A stretch of 64,000 bases of DNA from Micropterix aruncella (Eukaryota; Arthropoda; Insecta; Lepidoptera; Micropterigidae). Location: the NCBI GenBank assembly GCA_944548615.1, contig OX155978.1, positions 2,472,787 to 2,536,786 on the forward strand. The letters run 5' to 3'. Made by a program: the position numbers and the translations under genes. Of this stretch, positions 53,206 through 64,000 are shown in pieces; position 1 is the first letter of the stretch, and every line of letters starts with the position of its first letter. The notes beneath the pieces were generated by a model that was not told the origin of the DNA, made no database searches, and saw only the letters and a list, made by a program, of their open reading frames with translations.

Positions 53206-54240
53206 AAACCCTTTTTATATGTGATGTAAAATATTATCAGCTATGTATAGTAAAATTTTGAACTTCCTAAAGTGGGATTCTCGATGCCTGCCAGACCAAA
53301 GTTTGAGTGGCTGCCACCACCATTACATACAGTCATCGGCGCGGCGCGGGCCCGAGTTCGGGAATTAATATCTCCAATTTAAGAAAAAATGACCTCACGC
53401 ACTATTTATATGTGATGTATAATATCATCAGCTATGCATAGTAAAATATTGAACTTCCTAAAGTGGGATTCTCGATGCCTGCCAGACCGAAGTTTGAGCG
53501 GCCGCCTCGCTCATTACATATAGTCATCGACGAGGCGCGGGCCCGAGTTCGGGAATTAATATCTCCAATTTAAGAAAAAATAACCTCACGCACTTTTTAT
53601 ATGTGATGTAAAATATGATCAGCTATGTATAGTAAAATTTTGAACTTCCTAAAGTTGGATTCTCGATGCCTGCCAGACCGAAGTTTGAGCGGCCGCCTCG
53701 CTCATTAAATATGATGATCGGCGGAGAGCGGGCCCGAGTTCGGGAATTAATATCTCCAAGTTAAGAAAAAATAACCTCACGCACTTTTTATATGTGATGT
53801 AAAATATCATCAGCTATGTATAGTAAAATTTTGAACTTCCTAAAGGGGGATTCTCGATGCCTGCCAGACCAAAGTTTGAGCGGCCGCCTCGCTCATTAAA
53901 TATAATCATCGGCGGAGAGCGGGCCCGAGTTTGGGAATTAATATCTCCAATTTAAGAAAAAATGACCTCACGCACTTTCTATATGTGATGTAAAATATCA
54001 TCAGCTATGTATAGTAAAATTTTGAACGTCCTAAAGTGGGATTCTCGATGCCTGCCAGACCGAAGTTTGAGTGGCTGTCACCACCATTACATACAATAAT
54101 CGGCGCGGCGCGGGCCCGAGTTCGGGAATTAATATCTCCAATTTAAAAAAAAACGACTTCACACACTTTTTATATGTAATGTAAAATATCATCAGCTATG
54201 TATAGTAAAATTTTGAACTTCCTAAAGTAGGAATCTAATA
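53206..54240 (-). repeat. Inverted block of the same satellite (about 5 units)
   Basis: The array reverses abruptly near 53200-53210 and continues as reverse-complement units to a truncated end at TCCTAAAGTAGGAATCTAAT. Confidence 0.92.
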
Positions 54241-54584
54241 CATAAATAAACAATTTATATATTAGTTGCTATTCGCAGATATGCCGAAAAAGTCAAACAA
54301 TAGACATGACGGACGATTTACAATTATAATGTTGGGTGTCCTGTTAAAAAAATATTCCTCATATTGGTTATGCTGCAAAACGCTATTTTAGCTGCTTCTG
54401 ATTGGTTAAGCGTCGGCTGTGATTGGCTTAAACCTTTAGCCAATAGACGTTTTGTTGCTGAGGCAGGCGCCAGGTTCATTCGGGTACTTCGTATTGTGAT
54501 TATGACCGAAGTGACATTTCAATTTTTGACATTACGGCAGTGTTGCCGCGTTTTGAAAAGCCTAGTTTTGCGGGTCCCATCAAA

Positions 54585-54735
54585 CTTGCAGAAGGCAGAT
54601 TTGCAGACGGCAATCTTGCAGACGGCATTCTTGCAGGCGGCAGTTTTGCAGTAGGTAATCTTGCAGAAGGCAGTTTTGCAAATGTCAAACTGACGTTTCG
54701 AGGGTCGAATTTTTGCAGACGGCATTTTTGCAGAA
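54585..54735 (+). repeat. 15-bp-period minisatellite (GCAG..GGCA)
   Basis: About 7 units of (A/T)TTGCAG(A/G)(A/C)GGCA(A/T). As the period is a multiple of 3, all frames look like pentapeptide repeats (for example ADLQTAILQTAFLQA). There is no start context or length to support a gene. Confidence 0.75.
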
Positions 54736-54740
54736 AATGA

Positions 54741-57476
<2,736 letters not shown>

Positions 57477-57495
57477 TTAACCCATTTTCGACCGG

Positions 57496-57513
57496 TGTTC
57501 GATTAATCGAACA
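57496..57513. promoter_or_regulatory. 18-bp palindrome, copy 1 (subterminal, piggyBac)
   Basis: TGTTCGATTAATCGAACA, a perfect palindrome beside the left TIR. Other copies at 57833-57849 and 60244-60260. A possible transposase-binding site. Confidence 0.6.
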
Positions 57514-58009
57514 TGAAATTTGTCCATTTTCAATATTTTTTTTAACTATGAAAGTAAATAATATCGGCAATATAGTTAGTATCATTCATTACTATGATCT
57601 TTTGGCTATTCGAAAATAATATCCATCACCCCCCCTCCACCCACCTCCGTAATTTTGGGGGAGGTTGAAAAATACCTGGCCGATAGACCTTTCTTGTAAA
57701 TTATATTAAAAATATATAATTTAAAATAATAATAATAATAATATCTTATGGCTAAAGGACAAAGCTATCTTTTTCAATCAAAAAATCAACACCTGGCAAT
57801 ACCTGGATGGCACAGGTATGAGTCAAAGTTAGTGTTCGATTAATCGAACGTTGGTGCTTATCCCATACCATAAAATTCCATACAAATGAAACATATCGTA
57901 GTATAAGTGAATAGACAAGATTGTGTCAGTAAAAAACAATTGTTTATTGATTTTTTGGAATGTTAGATGATTTACAGAATAGTAAAGAGTTTTTAGGAAA
58001 ATAAAAAAA

Positions 58010-59966
58010 TTATTTTTCATGGAAAACTTTGAAACAATGCGAGTGCATATGCTTGCCACATTTCTCGCACATCCAAATTGTTGGTTTGCCACAGCCTTTC
58101 AACTGGCATCGACGATGTTTCCCTTCCGGCTGACGGACGATGAGGTGTTCACCAACCACGTTTGGTAAGTTTCGCGGTCTCTGGAACTCCAGGTCATCAT
58201 CCACTTCTAATCCTTCTTTATCATCGGTCAACAGAAGAGACTCAGTGACGGACAGCTTGAATTGTTTCTGGCTCATTGGTTTCTCGTTTTTATATTTCGC
58301 GACCATATAATGCAGTTTCCAAGCATTCACAACAGAAGAATTCAGGGTGTTTATCCAAAGTGGCCAGTACCATTTCTTTCCACGGATGTTGACTCGATAA
58401 TTTTGAATGGCGTTGTCGTAAAGATCAACGCCGCCCATCCCTTTGTTATAGTGGCGAAGCACAGCTGGCTGATCCACGTTGACAAATTTACCTTCTTCTC
58501 TTGGCCCTTTCTTAGAAGCCTTAGTTGCTTTTTTCCAACGCCGAACAGAGTGGAGTGGCAGAATCTGATCATAATTTGTAGCAATTGTTACCTCCTTATT
58601 ATCTTGCCAGCGACAAAGAGTGATCTGGTTGTTAGAGTCGTACATATAATCATGTTCGCCGCGAGGCAAATCTTTTCCGGTTTTCATATTAGTAGCACCG
58701 CCAGATACACGATTACAGCGAACAGTTCCAGTGGCACAGAATCCCTTTTCTGATAGCAAGCACATAAGATGATAGGAAGTAAAGAAGTTGTCGAAAAATA
58801 CCACGTGACGCATGGGGGCCTCGACATTACTAAGTAAACGGAGAACGACATCAGCTCCAAGACCAACCTCTGTGTTGTATTCATCGGATTTTCCACAGTA
58901 AGGGATGAAAAAGAACAAATATCCGGTTGACGAACAGAGGCACCAAAGTTTATATCCAAAACGAATCGGTTTTCCTAGAATAAACATTTTGCAACTATGG
59001 CGGCCGAAATAGGCCACCATCTGCTCGTCTATGGACAAAAACTCCGCCCAAATGCCAAACTGCATAAACTTTCTGTTTATAATATTGAAGAATGGACGAA
59101 GCTAAAATCAATGAAATACAAATTAGGAAACTTCAATCACAATAATATAATGAAAATTATAGTACCTTGGCCATCTTATCGTTAGTATCTAATTCGTCAT
59201 TATTGGCAAAATGAATGTATCTCTTGATGTGCGTGAACGTAGCTCTCGACATTGCTTGCTTTACCATTGGAATTCCCATTGACAGCTTCCAAGACCAATA
59301 ATCCTCAACAGAAGGCAAAGTGTGGTAGCCCGACAGCATTAAAATCCCCAAGAATCTCTTCAATAAAACCAAGTCTAAATGAAAATCCGTGTTCTTCTGG
59401 GCTGCAAATCGGTTGGTCTCAGTTATGATATGATCCAACACCTCCCCATCATAAAACTTTGAAAATATTTGAATTGGCGAAAGATCTTTAAGTTTTTCAC
59501 ACACCTCTTTTTGCATGTCGGACAACGGAGCGGCATTAGGCGATATATCATAATGTAATTGCTTCTTTCCTCTATTCCTGGACCATTTTGGAGTTCCAAA
59601 TGAACTCAATGGTTTGCAACTGACTTTCGGTTTTTTACGAGGTGGGACAGTCGATTTAGCAGCTGATTTAGAAGCTGATTTAGAAGTTGACGGCCCAGCC
59701 TCCGGTTCAGATTCTACAATCTCTTCAAAACCAATATCCTCAAGAATATTTCGCTCAGTCTCAATTTCCACATAGCCGGCAACCTCAGTCAAAGCACTTG
59801 GATCCGAATTAATTGCAATGAAATTGTCGTCGATTAATTCTTCATCCGATTGTTCGTCTACCTCCGGTGGGAGTATATTGACAGATTGAACAGGATTTTC
59901 ATCATCGCTCCAACTCTCTATAATATCTTGAATCTCCTTCATTGTTAATTTCTTCGAACGTGGCAT
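58010..59966 (-). CDS. piggyBac transposase with one intron
   Basis: Cut-and-paste transposase acting at TTAA sites. Exon 1 is 59966-59166 (267 codons), intron 59165-59102 (64 bp, GTACTA..GATTTTAG), exon 2 59101-58010 (363 codons plus stop), for 630 residues against 594 in the moth prototype. Without splicing the frame hits a TAA two codons past the junction. With it, NDKMAK joins LRPFFNIINRKF, as in relatives. The N-terminus is acidic and Ser-rich. The catalytic Asp regions are LSIDEQMVAYFGRHSCKMFI, VVFFDNFFTSYHL and GGVDLYDNAIQNYR. The C-terminus has a complete Cys/His domain, RRCQLKGCGKPTIWMCEKC then GKHMHSHCFKVFH. No stops or shifts, so it may be active. It lies on the same strand as PEX6 but 13 kb upstream. 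Confidence 0.9.
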
Positions 59967-60472
59967 TTTGCAATTCTAGAATCAAATAACAATACATATT
60001 CACTCAATAACATAACACTCGCAAAAACACATCGTACGAATCAATATTTTACTAAATACTGACCACTTATTTTGCGATAGAAATGATTAGAAACTACCAA
60101 AATGTAAAAATATGATAAGCACGCACAAAACACGTTTATTCCTGTTGAAAACACAATAGAAATGGAAGAGACGCGGTCACTTGACAGTAAAATTTGACAT
60201 TTCGTATTTGTATGGGATTTTATGGTATGGGATAAGCGCCAACGTTCGATTAATCGAACATTTGTTTTTTTGACATAACGGTAAAATGGGTGGGGGTAGT
60301 TTTTTTTTAATGGTGGATTTGGAATCAGGGTACTCTAATTACCCTAGAAATATACTTTATTTTTTAAAAATCAGCAATTTTTGCAGCGCGGTCGAAAATG
60401 GGTTAAAGTCCGAGAGGTGAGCGACATAAAAGTGCAACCATCTTCGAAAGGCTGATTTTTTAATATTATGCA

Positions 60473-61216
60473 ACATTTGTGGTGTAGAGTCAGGTCTCAG
60501 AGCCTTCCGTCAGCCTGGCAGTGTCCTTAGCGTTTGGTATGGGGGCGGATTTAACTTTGTAAAAAAACTATATACCTACGTCCCAAGTACTTCCTAAAAT
60601 CTGAAAATGTATCTGCGAGCAGTATACTAATTAAACAACTCTTTTACCATGGTCAGTCTAAACAATGTTACGACCGGGCTTGTCAGCAGCGCGTTAATCT
60701 CGTAAAAAATCGACACAACATCGTGAAAGTGCTTTCTAAAATATGACATTTGGTATACAATTGGGGAATATTATTATAATTGAAGAAAACATCATCAGTC
60801 CGAATTGTAACGCAACAAACGCCGTCAGCAGCCGATAGAAGACAGAGCGATGTGAAGATTTGGGTGAAATTTGGCGTTGGCAACGCGTTGTTGTGGTAAA
60901 ACTCCGACTGATTATGTTTTTAACAATATTAATAATATTCCCCACCGTAGGTATACCGAATTTCATATTTTAGAAAGCACTTCACGTTTTGTAGTTTTTT
61001 TATGAGATTAACGCGCTGCTGACAACATTTGATTGCAACATTTTTTAGACTGACCGTGGTAAAACAGTTGTTTAATTAGTAGCAAATAAATTTTAAGATT
61101 TTAGAAAGTAGTTGGGACGGGTTAAGTTTTTTTTAAAAAGTTAGGGCTGCCCCCACGCCAAACGCTAAGAAACCTGAGAGGTTGATGGAAGGCTATTACT
61201 CTCCACCACAGATGTG
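60473..61216. mobile_element. Foldback-type element (about 740 bp)
   Basis: Imperfect inverted arms of about 360 bp: ACATTTGTGGTGTAGAG, TTAGCGTTTGG and TTAAACAACTCTTTTACCAT on the left mirror the right arm ..GTGGTAAAACAGTTGTTTAA..CCAAACGCTAAG..CTCTCCACCACAGATGT. No ORF of note. Confidence 0.75.
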
Positions 61217-62067
61217 ACTTAATATAAACAAATGAGCAAAGAATCACTAGTGATTCTGTAGGTAGACTTCTAGTAGCGCAACACCATACTTGGTTTTGAA
61301 TTAGAAAAGGACACACTTCTAATCAGAACGTTCGATTTATTCTAAATGAGCTCGTTCATAAATAAAGACGTTTCGCTTGTTAGCTTTGTTTCGCTTTAGA
61401 AGAATGTTATGACGTCATTTCGATACGAAAAAGGTTATAAAATCGGCCGCCAGTTATATTTTGCTGAATCAGCGCGATAGCGAACGATAGTTTTAAAGTC
61501 ACCCTGCAGATAAATTCATTTCAAATTTTGAATCGCGATTTTCGGTGTCGGTAACGTTTTGCATATCCCCGGACAGACAGCAAGCATCAGACTATAGGAC
61601 CTCTTTTTTTGCTAAAGCAAAGAATGGAAGTCTAATAAATAAAACATATTTTTTTCAGAAAAACTTAAAACATTTTTTTTAATGTTTAGTTTGATGTACT
61701 GAATCATCCACTACAAGGATGCCGGTAATTAAAGGACCATCATGTAAACAATGTAATGACATCTAATATAAAGTCGATTTAATGTATCGATAATATTAGA
61801 TAAGTAATCGTAAGTGGTGTCGCAAAAGGCAATGTTGACAGTCAAAAAATAATTAATACGATAATATTGTGGAGAGGTAAAAATATTCACCACTTTAATT
61901 TACCCTGACATGATAATTTACTACTTCTTTTTCTAAATTTAAAATTAATAACATATGACCGCTTTACTGCTTTATTTTTGGTTTGTAAAATAATATAACA
62001 TTATTTTATTCGTGTAATCATGTCCTAATGCGCCATTCTCAAACGTTGCTAACTTCGGGTTTGTATG
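61217..62067. other. Unassigned sequence with a TATA-like motif
   Basis: GGTTATAAAATCGGC at about 61434 followed about 30 bp later by CTGAATCAG looks promoter-like, but no gene was identified downstream. Confidence 0.25.
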
Positions 62068-62235
62068 CAAGTTTGCTTTCTGCAAGAATGCCGTCTGCAA
62101 AAATGCCGCCTGCAAGGTTGCCGCCTGCAATGTTGCCGCCTGCAAGGTTGCCTCCTGCAAATCTGCCCTCAACAAATTTGGAGCTGTCAAAGTGACATTT
62201 GTGCAAGTTTGCCGCATGCAAAACTGCCGCCCCCC
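62068..62235 (-). repeat. 15-bp-period minisatellite, inverse orientation
   Basis: Repeated GCCGCCTGCAAGGTT-like units, about 9 copies, the reverse complement of the motif at 54585-54735. The minus strand gives pseudo-pentapeptides such as ATLQAATLQAAFLQT. Confidence 0.75.
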
Positions 62236-62239
62236 GTTT

Positions 62240-63355
62240 TTTAAAGGATTTTTGTACCAAAAATGCATTTACCTGAATTAATTTAAAAAACTTTAAATAT
62301 TTTGCGTATATTAAAACTACAATATCTAAAATTAAAACGGGTTTATTCGTGTAATTTTACATGTGTGTACCTAGCTCTTGCTCTTGCACAAGCCTTGCCC
62401 CTGGTTTTAATCAGACATTGCAAAACAGAATGTCGATAAAACAGTGATAGATATTTTTAATTAATGACTAATGTCTTTGTTTTGATTCCAGGAGACTAAT
62501 TAAAATTAATTGAATGTGGTAGTCACTGGGATATTTTAAATTACCTCACCTATAATTAGGTATGCATTTTTGGAGCAAAGGTTATTTATTATAATTAATA
62601 TTTTTTCGTCCTGTGCACGTTTAACCGTCTGATGATAGGTTAGGTCAAAAATACGAATACCAATGTCATGACTCATGATGGGGCTAAAATTATATGTATA
62701 TTTTTGTTGAAAATTCATTTAATTTCGCTTCAAATGCCTTGAACTTTGCTCCGTGAAGTACAGTCGTTGATAAAACTCTTTTAATCTATAGATATGTTTA
62801 ATTATTGTAACTTCCGCATAGATATATTTCGTTTAAAAAATGCTGCGTAATCAGGGAAATATATTTTGTGAATCGTGGAAATAAGAGATAACAAGAATAA
62901 TATTACCAAAACAATAATTTGCCACTTTATAATTAGTTGATCTTAATTTTATTTTTATTTCTATTACAGGTTTGAAAATGAGGTGGACATACTATCATAT
63001 TACGATTATATTGAATGTGCCTCACATTCAATAGAATCGTTGCTTTACGTCAGTGGTTTCAACTGCTTCTACGCAGTGCGATTGTGGACATAGGGATTGC
63101 ACGCTGGACCACCTATTATTTAACAGTCTAATCATCAATAATTATCCCAGACCTTTTATCCCAGAGTTTTGTCCCAGACCTTCTGGGACAATAGTATAAA
63201 ATCCAACTCCGTTTAAGTATTCTCCACTTGTCATCCCTCAACTCTCCCAAAATATATAAAGTATTATGTAAAATTATTTCCCATAATAATATTTTTGTTT
63301 AATTTAATAGTATACGAGTATTTCCCATTTTTTCCTTGTTTGTACCACCCCATAA
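62240..63355. other. Unassigned intergenic sequence
   Basis: No gene seen. A small perfect hairpin ATTGAATGTG-CCT-CACATTCAAT lies near 63010-63032, and TCCCAGACCTT recurs near 63143-63185. Confidence 0.3.
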
Positions 63356-64000
63356 CCATGTTTCATGGTATATTTATTTTATTTATTTATTTATTTTATT
63401 TCCATAATTCAAGTTACAAATTACAAAGAAAATCCTTATTCTAAAAAAAACAGTTTATAATAAGTGTATAGGTATATTATACCTAGCTTAGATAGGAAAT
63501 TCATCTTTTGACATAATGGTTTACCACCTCACTAGGTATGAACCTGTGTTGAGGTGGTACTAACATCGATGAATTCTTTTGAGACGAGAGGGCAAGTCTT
63601 ATCTAATACTTGAGTACAATTTAAAATTTAAAGTTAAATTTAAAAACATCAATAAAATTATAAACTAAATTAAAATTTATGACAATCTACTAAGTTATTT
63701 TGAATAATAATATTTTTTTATATATTAGATATAAACACATATAAATATGATATATGCCATATATAGATATATATTATTATTATATATATTTTATATATTA
63801 TATAACATATACATATATACTAATATTATTAAAATATATTATTTAACATATATATACTAATATTATATATAAATTCATACATATAATATGATAGTAGGTA
63901 TATAAAATAGAGTTATAATATATAAAATATAAATAAATATATATCACGATCACACCTGAGACCTCAATAATTTTTCACAGTCTTCCCTAGATTTATTTAA
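63356..64000. repeat. AT-rich low-complexity right edge
   Basis: (TTTA)n-like tract at 63370-63405 and long imperfect TATA/ATAT runs at 63715-63945. Confidence 0.7.

Larger units (their letters stand above)
57481..60402 (-). mobile_element. Structurally complete piggyBac transposon (2.9 kb)
   Basis: TTAA at 57477-57480 and 60403-60406. Terminal repeats CCCATTTTCGACCG / CGGTCGAAAATGGG. A second, longer subterminal inverted repeat (about 55 bp) lies at 57834-57888 and 60205-60260. It carries one transposase gene with conserved catalytic and Cys-rich domains. Confidence 0.95.

Noticed and set aside
46590..54240. CRISPR-like array
   Set aside because: Units are contiguous 190-bp tandem repeats without unique spacers, in a eukaryotic genome with no cas genes.
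61430..61600. LTR retrotransposon promoter
   Set aside because: A TATA-like motif is present, but I found no second LTR, primer-binding site or gag/pol sequence.

Overview
The window is arthropod, most likely insect, nuclear DNA. It holds one spliced host gene with long introns, a few CCTAA (insect-type telomere) repeats, and a dense, nested set of eukaryotic transposons: mariner, Tigger/pogo, hAT, piggyBac, Harbinger, Helitron and several non-LTR retrotransposon families. A moth or butterfly fits this TE mix, but the sequence does not settle the order.

The host gene is PEX6, the peroxisomal AAA+ ATPase. It lies on the minus strand from 45297 (ATG) to 4443 (stop). I could assemble ten exons with GT..AG boundaries and matching phases, giving a predicted 921-residue protein. 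About 93% of the 41 kb locus is intron, and most of the introns is recognisable TE sequence. No second host gene could be supported.

1-4440 (past the 3' end of PEX6): decayed LINE, mariner, hAT and piggyBac-type insertions. 4443-45297 (PEX6): intron 9 has a LINE cut by a hAT element. Intron 8 has a nearly complete Tigger, another hAT, copies of an RLE-type LINE and a 700-bp repeat. Intron 6 has an RNase-H LINE inside that repeat. Intron 4 has an inverted RLE-LINE dimer and a complete 6.1-kb Helitron whose removal restores the LINE reading frame it interrupts. Introns 3-1 have a non-autonomous Helitron, many TTAA-flanked piggyBac MITEs, a Harbinger remnant and a 5'-inverted LINE.

45.3-64 kb (upstream of PEX6): an inverted-repeat region next to the gene; a 7.6-kb tandem array of about 190-bp units (roughly 35 forward, then about 5 inverted) with a 1335-bp higher-order duplication; a 15-bp-period minisatellite; a long (TA)n tract; a structurally complete piggyBac whose 630-residue transposase gene needs one 64-bp intron; a roughly 740-bp foldback element; a second 15-bp minisatellite in inverse orientation; and AT-rich DNA.

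The clearest biology is the PEX6 model, the TE stratigraphy with precisely defined insertion sites, and the piggyBac element with its palindromic subterminal motifs.
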